In this document: positions 1-8,138 of the stretch, piece by piece | Layout of the letters: each line of letters starts with the position of its first letter | How positions within the stretch are numbered: position 1 is the stretch's first letter | Source of the DNA: G963663735 sp963663735 | GTDB taxonomy: Bacteria > Acidobacteriota > UBA6911 > RPQK01 > JAPXNP01 | Reading direction: 5' to 3' | Length of the DNA stretch: 64,000 nt | Assembly (NCBI GenBank): GCA_963663735.2 | Contig: CAXXHN010000001.1 | Location: forward strand, 868,001 to 932,000 | Notes under the pieces: generated by a model | Seen by the model: the letters and a program-made list of their open reading frames with translations, nothing else | Told to the model about the DNA's origin: nothing | The model's database searches: none | Made by a program: the position numbers and the translations under genes

Positions 1-1049
1 ACCTTCGACTCGCCTGCCTTGAGAAACTGCTGGATCTTCCGGGCAACGTTTTCCGCCTCCTCCCGGGCATCATAAGCAGCATACACGGTCACGGGAGTCC
101 CTTCAGGGCCTTCGGTCCACATGGTTTTGTCCTTGCGGTCCCTGTTATTGGAAACCACCGCGGTAGCCGCCTTAAGGATCATCTTCGTAGACCGGTAATT
201 TTGTTCCAGCTTGATAGTTACAGCCCCCGGAAAATCGGATTCAAAACGCAAAATATTGCTAATATCAGCACCCCTGAAACCATAAATAGACTGGTCTTCA
301 TCACCGACAGCGCAAATGTTCTGGTGCGTCCTGGTAAGGAGCCAGACCAGGTTGTACTGGGGGGCATTGGTATCCTGGTATTCATCAATAAGCAGGTACT
401 TATATCGCTCGTTGTACTGCTGCCGGATCGCGGGAAATTCCTTGAACAGCTGGACCGGAAGCAGTATCAGGTCATCAAAATCCATGCAGTTGGAATCCTT
501 GAGCTGTTTCAGATACTCCGCAAAAGCCCGGGAAATGTCATCAGCCTGCCGGGAAAACAGATGATCCGGAATATTATCAGGAGACCATCCGTGATTTCGG
601 GCCCGGCTGATGATTGCCCGGCATTTCTCCACCGGAATAAGCTCATCATCCAGATCCAGATCCTTATAGACCTTTTTCAGCAGCTTTTTCTGGTCATCGG
701 TGTCACAGATAGTAAAATTATCTTTATAACCCAGTTTCCCGCCATATTCCCTGAGGACTCTTACCCCAAATGAATGAAAGGTACAGAGAAGAGGGTAATG
801 CCTGAGGCCGGGAAGAATTTCCTCCAGCCTGGTCTTCATTTCATTGGCTGCTTTGTTGGTAAAGGTAACCGCCAGGATCTCCCAGGGCTCACACACTCTT
901 TTATCGATAAGGTAGGCAATGCGATGAGTAATCGCACGGGTTTTGCCGCTCCCCGCGCCGGCAAGTATCAGCATGGGGCCTTTCCCATGACTGACAGCCA
1001 GCCGCTGCTGCTCATTCAGATTCTCAAGACAGGGGTGTTCAATATTCAT
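1..1049 (-). CDS. UvrD/PcrA-type 3'-5' DNA helicase, N-terminal part (runs off the window)
   Basis: Superfamily 1 helicase, which unwinds DNA in repair and replication-fork processing. Read from the ATG at 1047-1049, the protein begins MNIEHPCLENLNEQQRLAV. It shows the Q motif (LNEQQ), Walker A GAGSGKT at about residues 31-37, motif Ia (AVTFTNKAANEM), motif II DEYQDTN near residue 225, motif III (VGDEDQSIYGFRGA) and the QNYRST motif. About 349 codons are present and the C-terminal half lies beyond base 1. No frameshift is visible. The family is clear, but UvrD, PcrA and Rep cannot be separated from the N-terminal half alone. It is transcribed away from the lut operon. Confidence 0.93.
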   Translation of the reverse strand, partial: MNIEHPCLENLNEQQRLAVSHGKGPMLILAGAGSGKTRAITHRIAYLIDKRVCEPWEILAVTFTNKAANEMKTRLEEILPGLRHYPLLCTFHSFGVRVLREYGGKLGYKDNFTICDTDDQKKLLKKVYKDLDLDDELIPVEKCRAIISRARNHGWSPDNIPDHLFSRQADDISRAFAEYLKQLKDSNCMDFDDLILLPVQLFKEFPAIRQQYNERYKYLLIDEYQDTNAPQYNLVWLLTRTHQNICAVGDEDQSIYGFRGADISNILRFESDFPGAVTIKLEQNYRSTKMILKAATAVVSNNRDRKDKTMWTEGPEGTPVTVYAAYDAREEAENVARKIQQFLKAGESK

Positions 1050-1440
1050 AATTAAAGTCTTCAGACTATAACGTCAGCTGGATAGTTTCCAGGAGATCAA
1101 ACTCAGTTTTTTTGCAACTGAGACATTACCTGTTCCCAGGCTCAGCGTCAAGTTCTCAGGCCTATGGCTTGCGAACTCAAAATTCAAAATTCGCCGGCCA
1201 GGAGACCAGCGTTCCCCAAAATCCCAAAAGTCCACAAAGCCCATGAAATCAATGAAGTCCAACTTGCATATCATGCCTGTCTTCTCCTGTATGTACCCGC
1301 CTCCAAGGCCGGTGGTCCTTGAACCCTGAATCTTGAATATTTATAAAATGCTGAATTGGCAATCCTCAGAAAACTGATGATCTCGACTAGCCGGCTGGTC
1401 TGCTTTATACTACTATCCATAGATAGTGAAAGGATCCGGA
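1050..1440. other. Intergenic region with degenerate short-period repeats and a lut leader
   Basis: 391 bases between divergent genes. Bases 1206-1262 hold a degenerate 9-10 bp tandem (complement pattern GGACTTCATTGATTTCATGG followed by GGCTTTGTGGACTT) that translates as DF-rich nonsense. The same motif recurs near 40060. Bases 1318-1345 hold a TTGAACCCTGAATCTTGAA-type stretch also seen near 40140. No convincing gene lies here. The last 40 bases contain a TATACT -10-like box and an inverted repeat just before lutA. Confidence 0.6.
1406..1433 (+). promoter_or_regulatory. Candidate lut promoter, operator and ribosome binding site
   Basis: TATACT at 1406-1411 resembles a -10 box. It is followed by a perfect inverted repeat, ACTATC-CATA-GATAGT, at 1412-1427, where a repressor could sit over the transcription start. 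AAAGGA at 1428-1433 is a good Shine-Dalgarno 7 bases before the ATG at 1441. This decides the lutA start over an in-frame GTG at 1426. No good -35 box is visible. LutR-type control is known for lut operons elsewhere but is not shown here. Confidence 0.35.
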
Positions 1441-2157
1441 ATGAAAGTCTCCTTCTTTGCGACATGCCTTGTGGATCAGCTCTACCCCCAGGTCGGGCTG
1501 GACTCTGTAAACTTGCTGAAAAAGCTGGGGGTGGAGGTTGAATATGACGAGAACCAGACCTGCTGCGGACAGCCCGCCTACAACACCGGTTATATTGAAG
1601 AAACCAGGAAAATTGCCCGGCAGTTCATAAAGGTCTTCCGGGATAAAGAGTATATTATTTCACCTTCCGGTTCCTGTGCCGCCATGATCAAATGTCACTA
1701 TCCGGAGCTGTTTGAAGCGGGATCCCCGGAGTACCTGGATGCCAAGGAACTTTCCGGAAGGGTTTATGAATTTTCAGACTTCCTGGTCTCGGTGCTGAAA
1801 GTCAAAGATGTAGGCGCCCGTTTCCCCCACCGCGTAACCTTCCATGATTCCTGCCACCAGTACAGGCAGCTCGGCATTTACGAACAGCCCCGGCTGCTGA
1901 TAAAAAACGTGCGGGATATTGAATTCGTCGAACTGGAGGATTCAACCCGGTGCTGCGGATTCGGGGGCACCTTTGCCGTAAAATTCGCTGATGTTTCGGC
2001 AGCCATGGTCAAAGAGAAAGTTAACCGGATTACTGAATCCAAAGCGGATTATGTCATAGCGACCGATGTCAGCTGCCTGATGAATATCGGGGGCTGCATT
2101 ACCCGTAACAAAAAACCAGTCAAGGTCATGCACCTGGCCCAATTATTAATGCAATGA
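1441..2157 (+). CDS. lutA: L-lactate utilisation Fe-S oxidoreductase LutA (CCG-domain protein)
   Basis: First subunit of the LutABC complex, which oxidises L-lactate to pyruvate in the cytoplasm. The 238-aa protein carries two CCG (cysteine-rich) domains with the repeated CCG motif: CCGQPAYNTG near residue 40 and CCGFGGTFAVK near residue 178. It also has SGSCAAM and HDSCHQYR, the usual metal-cluster ligands of this family (YkgE/LutA/GlpC-like). The length is normal. The ATG at 1441 is chosen because an AAAGGA ribosome site precedes it. The stop overlaps the lutB start by four bases (ATGA), so the two are translationally coupled. Confidence 0.92.
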   Translation: MKVSFFATCLVDQLYPQVGLDSVNLLKKLGVEVEYDENQTCCGQPAYNTGYIEETRKIARQFIKVFRDKEYIISPSGSCAAMIKCHYPELFEAGSPEYLDAKELSGRVYEFSDFLVSVLKVKDVGARFPHRVTFHDSCHQYRQLGIYEQPRLLIKNVRDIEFVELEDSTRCCGFGGTFAVKFADVSAAMVKEKVNRITESKADYVIATDVSCLMNIGGCITRNKKPVKVMHLAQLLMQ

Positions 2158-3554
2158 TAAGAATTAAACCTAACATAAAGGGAGCGCTTTCTGACGGACA
2201 GCTTCAGAAAAACCTTCACCATACCCTTGTCGGAAGCCTCCATTCCAGGGATGCCGCCGTTGCCGAGGTTGAAAACTGGGAAGAACTCCGCACCCACGCC
2301 CGACAGGTCAAACGGCATACCATTAAAAATCTTTCCCTTTACCTGACCCAGCTGGAAGAAAAGGTCAGCTCCAACGGCGGAAAGGTATTCTGGGCTGAAA
2401 ACGGACAGGAGGCAGTTGAATATATCCTGAACCTGGCCCAGGAAAAAGGAGTGAAGCGGCTGGTCAAGAGTAAAACCATGCTCGGCGAGGAGATTGACCT
2501 CAACCACTTTTTATCTAACAACGGGATAGAGGTGGTGGAGACCGACCTGGGTGAATATATTGTCCAGCTGCGAAACGAAAGGCCGTCTCACATTGTCACG
2601 CCAGCCATGCACCTGTCAAAAGAGCAGGTAGCGGAATTGTTCGAGGAAAAGCTGCATATGCCGGCTACCAGCGACATCCAGGAATTAACGCTGACTGCCC
2701 GGAATACGCTGAGAAAAAAATTTCTTACAGCGGAGATGGGTCTTTCGGGAGTCAATTTCGCGGTAGCTGAAACCGGGACAATTGTGGTAGTTGAAAACGA
2801 AGGCAATGCCCGGTTGTCGATGTCGGTTCCCCCGGTACACGTAGCCATCATGGGTATTGAGAAGGTTATCCCTCGCAGCAGGGACCTGGCGGTATTCCTC
2901 AAGCTTCTGACCAGGAGCGCCACCGGCCAGAAAGCCTCTTCTTATACAAACTTCATCTCCGGGCCGCGCCGTGAAGGAGAATGTGACGGCCCATCGGAAT
3001 TTCATCTGGTCCTGATAGACAACGGCAGAAGTGAAATCCTGGCGGATCCCTTTTATCGTCAGACCCTAACCTGCATTCGCTGCGGGATCTGCCTCAACAC
3101 CTGTCCGGTATTCCAGTCAATAGGAGGTCACGCTTACGGTTCCGTGTACCAGGGTCCCATCGGATGTGTTCTTACCCCCCAGCTTGAAAAGCCGGGGAAG
3201 GCACCTGATCACCCCTACGCCTCGTCGCTGTGCGGTGCCTGCGGAGTTGTCTGCCCGGTTAAGATTGAACTTCCAGATCTCCTGCTCAAGCTTCGTGCCG
3301 ACGCGGTTCATCACAAGTCAGCCAGAAAGATTCCGGAACGGATCGCCATGAAAATCTGGGCCTGGTTCTTTTCAGATCCCGAAAGATACAGCTTTTCGGG
3401 CCGCAAGGGCAGAGCCGTTACCAGAAAGCTGCTTCCCCTCTTCAGGAGAGGATTGGCTTTACCTCCTCTCAGCCTCTGGCTGAAGGAGCGGGATCTGCCG
3501 GAAATCCCGGTAAAAAGCTTCAGGGAAATTTACCAGAAAGAGGAAGAAAAATGA
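2154..3554 (+). CDS. lutB: L-lactate utilisation protein LutB (LUD domain plus two 4Fe-4S motifs)
   Basis: Second LutABC subunit, 466 aa. The N-terminal two-thirds is a LUD domain (conserved SKTMLGEEIDLN, GVNFAVAETGTIVVVENEGNARL, GPRREGECDGP). The C-terminus has two ferredoxin motifs, CIRCGICLNTCPVF near residue 305 and CGACGVVCPVKI near residue 360, which pass electrons from lactate oxidation. Length and domain order match LutB/YkgF proteins. It starts in the ATGA overlap with lutA and ends overlapping lutC by four bases, so lutABC is one tightly coupled operon. Confidence 0.93.
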   Translation: MIRIKPNIKGALSDGQLQKNLHHTLVGSLHSRDAAVAEVENWEELRTHARQVKRHTIKNLSLYLTQLEEKVSSNGGKVFWAENGQEAVEYILNLAQEKGVKRLVKSKTMLGEEIDLNHFLSNNGIEVVETDLGEYIVQLRNERPSHIVTPAMHLSKEQVAELFEEKLHMPATSDIQELTLTARNTLRKKFLTAEMGLSGVNFAVAETGTIVVVENEGNARLSMSVPPVHVAIMGIEKVIPRSRDLAVFLKLLTRSATGQKASSYTNFISGPRREGECDGPSEFHLVLIDNGRSEILADPFYRQTLTCIRCGICLNTCPVFQSIGGHAYGSVYQGPIGCVLTPQLEKPGKAPDHPYASSLCGACGVVCPVKIELPDLLLKLRADAVHHKSARKIPERIAMKIWAWFFSDPERYSFSGRKGRAVTRKLLPLFRRGLALPPLSLWLKERDLPEIPVKSFREIYQKEEEK

Positions 3555-4237
3555 GCCGTGAGACGATACTCAGGAAAATAAGGCAGGTTGAAGTAAAAGG
3601 CGAATCCTTTCCCCTGCCCGAAAACCTCCCAGCATATCCTGAATACCCAGATCCAGTTGCGAAATTCAGGAAGGAATTTGAAGCCCTGGAAGGAATTTTT
3701 ATAGAAGTGTCCTCCGAGAAGGAAATTCGTTCAGCACTGCAGCAGGTGTTGAAAGAAAATAATGCAAAATCCATATCCTGGGAAAAAAAGGAGCTGCTGG
3801 ATCTTACCGGATGCAGCTATCCTCCGGCTTTTCAGTTTTCTTCTGAAGATTTTTTCACCTGCAGCCTTCATGAAGACGGGGCACTTGCCAAACAGTTGAC
3901 CCTTACCAACTTCGACAGGACCAGTGAAGAGATGGGCCGCATGGAGGTTTCTGTTTCACTGGCCAGGGCGGGAATCGCTGAGACCGGGTCAGTCGTGGAA
4001 TCAACAGGAGAAAAAGGAAGCCGGGTTATGCCGATTCTGGCGCCGGTTCACGTTGTTTTTCTTCCTGCCGACAGGCTGGTGAACAGCCCCCTGGATTTCT
4101 TTACAAACTTTATCCCGGGAGCTGAAGGCAGCTCCCAGATCATCATGTCAGGGGCCAGCCGCACCGCTGATATTGAAAAAACCTTGATTGTGGGAGTCCA
4201 CGGCCCGAAGAAACTGTACGTGCTTTTTATCAGGTAG
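3551..4237 (+). CDS. lutC: L-lactate utilisation protein LutC (LUD domain)
   Basis: Third LutABC subunit, 228 aa, a stand-alone LUD domain without Fe-S motifs. Recognisable LUD elements are SLARAGIAETGSVVESTGEKGSRVMPILAP (about residues 135-165, written here only as a region) and IPGAEGSSQIIMSGASRTADIE near the C-terminus. It follows lutB with a 4-base overlap and is the last gene of the operon. The next gene is convergent. A hairpin with arms CAGCCC/GGGCTG at 4240-4256 follows the stop, but it has no T-run. Confidence 0.9.
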   Translation: MSRETILRKIRQVEVKGESFPLPENLPAYPEYPDPVAKFRKEFEALEGIFIEVSSEKEIRSALQQVLKENNAKSISWEKKELLDLTGCSYPPAFQFSSEDFFTCSLHEDGALAKQLTLTNFDRTSEEMGRMEVSVSLARAGIAETGSVVESTGEKGSRVMPILAPVHVVFLPADRLVNSPLDFFTNFIPGAEGSSQIIMSGASRTADIEKTLIVGVHGPKKLYVLFIR

Positions 4238-4239
4238 AA

Positions 4240-4256
4240 CAGCCCCGCTTGGGCTG
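4240..4256. terminator. Weak stem-loop between convergent genes
   Basis: Arms CAGCCC (4240-4245) and GGGCTG (4251-4256) with a 5-base loop lie in the 37-base gap between lutC and the convergent phosphatase gene. There is no T-tract on either strand, so intrinsic termination is uncertain. Position alone favours a terminator role. Confidence 0.3.
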
Positions 4257-4274
4257 GCTATGGCTTATTCAAGA

Positions 4275-6374
4275 TTATCCTGTCCTCAGGACAAGCATGG
4301 TGGCATCGTCAGTGGCGAGGGTTTTTCCGCAATGATCGCGGATCGCTTTTTCAACAGTAACAAGAATCTCGTTTACGGATTTTCCTGACTGCTGCCTGAA
4401 AATTTCTTCCAGTCTTTCCTCTCCGAAAAAGTCCCCATATTCATTTTCAGCGTCAATCAGCCCATCGGTAAAAAGAAACAGGGTGTCCCCTTCCTCCAGC
4501 TTCGTTTCGGCCTCTGTATACCCTCCCCCGGGGAGCAGGCCCAGTGGTCTCCCGGTCGAATAAAGATGGGTCAGTTCTCCATCCCTGCGCAGTATGTACT
4601 GGGTATTGTGCCCGGCATTCACCCATTTAAGCTTTGATCCTTCGTAATCAAGAATTCCCGCGAAAAGAGTCAGGTAGTTCTCAGGAAGGGTTGAATTGAA
4701 TATTTCATTATCCAGCTCTTCTGCCATCTGGGAAAGGCTGGTCCCCAGGGGCAGCCGTGCCTGGAGCATCGCCTGGATATTGGCCATCATCAGAGCCGCC
4801 GGAACTCCCTTGCCAGAAACGTCTCCTATCAGAAGAGCTGTGTTGTTTTCAGGCAGGGCAAAATAATTGAAAAAATCTCCGCCCACTTCCCTGGCAGGGA
4901 TAGAAATGCCCTGCAGCTCAGCCCTGTTTCTCTTCAGCGGCGAACCGGGCAGAAGTCCTTTCTGGATTTCACGACACAGTTCCAGCTCTTTCTTCAGGCC
5001 CTCATGTTTCAGCATATCCTCCTGGTTCAACTTGAGGTCCACGGCCATCTGGTTAAAGGAAGCCGCCAGTTGTCCGAATTCGTTTCCTGTCGTTACAGGG
5101 ACCCTGGCATCCAGGTCCCCCCTGGACAGCCGGTTGACCCCAGACATCAGCGCTCCCAGCTGATGGGTAAAACTCTTACTGAGAGGGTATATGGAAAGAA
5201 GGGCCAGGATACATGCCGCCAGGCCGAATGATGAGTTGATCAGGGCGGTCTTCTTGATAGCCCTCAGCTCCCCGCTTACAGGGCGAAGAATACCAACAGT
5301 CCTGCCGCTTCGGGGGATCTCGCGGGCTGAAATCATCCATTCTCCCGCAGTTTCATCAACCCTGGTATATGTTCCCACACTGAGGGAGAGGTTATTGATC
5401 AAATCCATATGACTCTCATCCGCAGTGATAACCTTGCCTTCGCTGTCGAGGACAAATGGAATATCTCCATCTCTCATGGTAGCCTGCATAACTTCCTTCA
5501 TCAGCAAGGGCCCGTTTATGTCAGCTTTAAGGAGCCCATCGCCGCTTCCAATTGACAACGGGGCATCAAAGTTAAAATTCCTGTCTCTGGTAATGTAGCT
5601 TGATTCAGTCCGGGTCGGTCCAATAGGCGGAGTATATAGATTTGGCAAACTCGCTCTACCCTGGTCGGCAGAGTTGCCATTGTTGAATATCCTGTTTTTT
5701 GCCTGGGATCCGGACAGCTGGTTGAATACCATTTCCCTGATGAATTCCCTAGTGTCCGGGCTTCCTGGTGAAGTGACGCGGGGCGCAGATATCCCCGGTT
5801 CCGAATTCTGGTCAAAGCCAGAGATCCTTCCCGGAATATCCCTGAAGAAAAAAGGCCTGCCGGCAGCTTCTCCATTACCTGGGGACCCGGAAGATTTCGT
5901 TGTTGAAGAACCGGACGAACTGTTTTCTGAAACGGCAGCTCGATCGGCAAAAGAAAGAATCATGGATGATGGACGTTCAACTCTTCCGGGAACCTCTTCG
6001 CCCTCTCCTGAAGCACTTTTGGAGGATTCTTTTCCCGGAACAGCTATTCTCAGGGATTTAATGTATGGGGCAACGTCCTCCATATCAGAATAAAAACGGG
6101 ACATCGCCTTCTCGGTAGCCGGGGACAGGTTAGCATAGTCACTGCTGACCAGTTCATCGTAATGAAGGCGCAGGACATTGTCGACCTCTTCATTGATAAC
6201 CTGCCTGACCCGTTCAGATCTCCTCTCCAGTTCTGAAGAGAATTCCATGGCTTCCGCAGCCGCTGCTTTCTTGAAGGCGTTGACTGAAGTCATGTAGGAG
6301 TAAACGGTTAATCCGCTCAAAGGTAAAACAGCAAGAATTAAAAAAGCCAGTATCAGCTGAGTTCGAAGCTTCAT
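4275..6374 (-). CDS. Membrane receptor with HAMP and SpoIIE/PP2C-type Ser/Thr phosphatase domain
   Basis: 699-aa membrane signalling protein. A first membrane segment (LILAFLILAVLPLSGLTVYSY, residues 7-27) is followed by a long periplasmic sensor of about 350 residues with a Ser/Gly/Pro-rich low-complexity part around residues 120-230. A second membrane segment lies near residues 375-395, then HAMP (SFTHQLGALMSGVNRLSRGDLDARV region), then a SpoIIE/RsbU-type PP2C domain. Catalytic metal motifs are visible: EVGGDFFNYF, GDVSGKG and FLFTDGLIDA. Such proteins usually dephosphorylate an anti-anti-sigma (STAS) protein in partner switching, but no partner gene is adjacent. A short AAAGGA site precedes the ATG. 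Confidence 0.88.
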   Translation of the reverse strand: MKLRTQLILAFLILAVLPLSGLTVYSYMTSVNAFKKAAAAEAMEFSSELERRSERVRQVINEEVDNVLRLHYDELVSSDYANLSPATEKAMSRFYSDMEDVAPYIKSLRIAVPGKESSKSASGEGEEVPGRVERPSSMILSFADRAAVSENSSSGSSTTKSSGSPGNGEAAGRPFFFRDIPGRISGFDQNSEPGISAPRVTSPGSPDTREFIREMVFNQLSGSQAKNRIFNNGNSADQGRASLPNLYTPPIGPTRTESSYITRDRNFNFDAPLSIGSGDGLLKADINGPLLMKEVMQATMRDGDIPFVLDSEGKVITADESHMDLINNLSLSVGTYTRVDETAGEWMISAREIPRSGRTVGILRPVSGELRAIKKTALINSSFGLAACILALLSIYPLSKSFTHQLGALMSGVNRLSRGDLDARVPVTTGNEFGQLAASFNQMAVDLKLNQEDMLKHEGLKKELELCREIQKGLLPGSPLKRNRAELQGISIPAREVGGDFFNYFALPENNTALLIGDVSGKGVPAALMMANIQAMLQARLPLGTSLSQMAEELDNEIFNSTLPENYLTLFAGILDYEGSKLKWVNAGHNTQYILRRDGELTHLYSTGRPLGLLPGGGYTEAETKLEEGDTLFLFTDGLIDAENEYGDFFGEERLEEIFRQQSGKSVNEILVTVEKAIRDHCGKTLATDDATMLVLRTG

Positions 6375-6924
6375 TATTCCTTTAATACGATAAAAACAGG
6401 AAATGATTCTAACTTATACAGGTTATTGATAAAAAACCAGCACTTTTTCCCATTAAGATTGATCTGACATGGATCTTCCCAAATCTCATTCTTCAATTCC
6501 GGTACTGCACTTACAACGCTCCATACGCCGGGAGTTGAGACATTCTCTGGTGTTCCGCTCAACATTCGGAAACCGACAATCAAACTTTGGCATTCCCGTG
6601 CTGCCTAAGATATCGGATTTTAAAAAACGATTAATAATAATCAAACCCGTTCCCGATTCGCACGTCTCACTTCGATATTTTCCGTTCCGAAGCCGGCCCC
6701 TCAGACTTCCACCTTTCTTTGTGGGGATTCCTTTGTCCCAGGATTCCGCCGGAGGCATAACCCACGGCTCCGCCTCTACCCTGGGCTATTGCATCTCCTG
6801 ACCTGCCGGCCCGGTCTTGTTGTTGCCGCCTGACGGCGTTAATCAGAGTGCCGGGCAGGATACCGGTGTTCCCCACAGGGCTGTACATATGGAGCCAAGA
6901 GCGCAACATGCGATCTGCGACTAA
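6375..6924. other. 550-base gap with no supported gene
   Basis: Short open frames occur on both strands but none has a family signature or ribosome site. Bases 6745-6800 contain CCACGGCTCCGCC and ACCCTGGGCTATT, a phrase reminiscent of the degenerate palindrome-rich spacer at 46840-47060 (ACCCTGGGCAAAGGGCTATT). It may be an old relic of the same dispersed repeat. The leader of the phosphatase gene lies at the left edge. Confidence 0.45.
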
Positions 6925-8061
6925 TTAAAAACTTATCCCCAGGGAAGAAACCATTCCGTAATCATTCTTAACGGCATCGGGAAAAGGTTCCGTATTGTAG
7001 TAGCTGTCAAAGAAGGAAAGCCCCCAGAAAATGTTCTTCGCCAAAGCCATATTCATTCCTGCTCTTGTCTCAAGCCGGTAATGGTCAAATTCCCCCATCC
7101 TCGGATATATCAATGCTTCTCCCGTTATACTTATTTTTGGAGAATCCAGTTCCAGGGCCTTCAGCTTCAGCCCGAATACTGCTTCAGAACCCGTGTCTGC
7201 ATCCAGGCCCTCGTAGGTTTCGCTGACAAAACCCAACCCAGCCAGTGCCTGCAGGGTGACGGTATCATTTTTAATAATATCCTTACCCAAAGCCCCGCTG
7301 ATACTGTACCTGAGGTCCAGGTCTATACCGTCGTTTCTGGCAGCGCTAAACATACCGGAGAAAAACCAGTCGTGGGGCAGGCTCCGCTGGGAACTGGCAC
7401 TAAGGTAGTCTTTACTGATCGACCTGGAACTGCTGTTGGAGGTATAAAAAGTACTATAGGATGCCTCACTATAATAAACGTCCCCGGTATAGGAGCCATT
7501 GGCCCCAAAACTCAACTGCCTGGTTCTATTAGACTTAAGCAAGGAAAGGCCGAAATTGACCCCGCCCTTGAACCTGTCGATCGGAGGTTTAGCAGTAGAG
7601 CCTGCGACATCCAGGCTGGAGATGTCCAGGGAGATGCTCCCCCCAGATGTGTTGACGACCAGGGTTCCGCTTCCTGACGCATCTTTCCCGATACTGCCCT
7701 GATACACGGTCTCGTCCAGCAGAGTAACCACCAGGGGGGTTCTCCCCTCCAGTCGATCCACATTCTTCCAGAGCACCTTCACGTCACCGGCCAGTTCTGT
7801 GGCAATGAACAGCACTCCATCCTGCAGTTTGGTTATCTCGCCACTGATTCGGTCTCCATTTACCAGGTAAACTATATCCTTACTTTCAACTTCTCCCGTC
7901 ACATCCACGGCAAAAGCCGGAGAGGCGGGGAAGATCAATATGAACAAAGAGCCAAGGGCCAGCAGCAAAAAGGATTTCCATTGTAATTCCCTTCCCGCAA
8001 ACCGGATTCGCCTATAGATATCAACTTCTTCAGTTAAATAATTTCCAGATTTATTGTTCAT
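6925..8061 (-). CDS. DUF481/YdiY-like outer-membrane beta-barrel protein
   Basis: 378-aa exported protein. A hydrophobic signal segment (SFLLLALGSLFILIFPASPAFA) ends near residue 52. A domain of SH3-like repeats follows (VYLVNGDRISGEITKLQDGVLFI and LDETVYQGSIGKDAS). The C-terminal half has DUF481-type beta-strand alternation (FKGGVNFGLSLLKSNRTRQLSFGANGSY) and ends in an aromatic residue (SLGISF), as expected for an outer-membrane barrel. The start at 8061 is preferred over one 27 codons upstream because AAAGGA lies 6 bases before it. The function of DUF481 proteins is unknown, though E. coli YdiY is reported as acid/salt-responsive. It lies 77 bases after the cytochrome gene, probably in one transcript. 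Confidence 0.8.
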   Translation of the reverse strand: MNNKSGNYLTEEVDIYRRIRFAGRELQWKSFLLLALGSLFILIFPASPAFAVDVTGEVESKDIVYLVNGDRISGEITKLQDGVLFIATELAGDVKVLWKNVDRLEGRTPLVVTLLDETVYQGSIGKDASGSGTLVVNTSGGSISLDISSLDVAGSTAKPPIDRFKGGVNFGLSLLKSNRTRQLSFGANGSYTGDVYYSEASYSTFYTSNSSSRSISKDYLSASSQRSLPHDWFFSGMFSAARNDGIDLDLRYSISGALGKDIIKNDTVTLQALAGLGFVSETYEGLDADTGSEAVFGLKLKALELDSPKISITGEALIYPRMGEFDHYRLETRAGMNMALAKNIFWGLSFFDSYYNTEPFPDAVKNDYGMVSSLGISF

Positions 8062-8138
8062 GGATATTCCTTTCGATACCTTGACGCAGTCCCCGGCATA
8101 AACAGCGATTCTTTTATGAAAATCTCCCTGGTTATCCA

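Noticed and set aside
6667..6909. An 80-codon Arg/Gly-rich frame that recalled intron- or element-associated ORFs
   Set aside because: No reverse transcriptase or intron motif and no ribosome site; too weak to report as a gene or intron.
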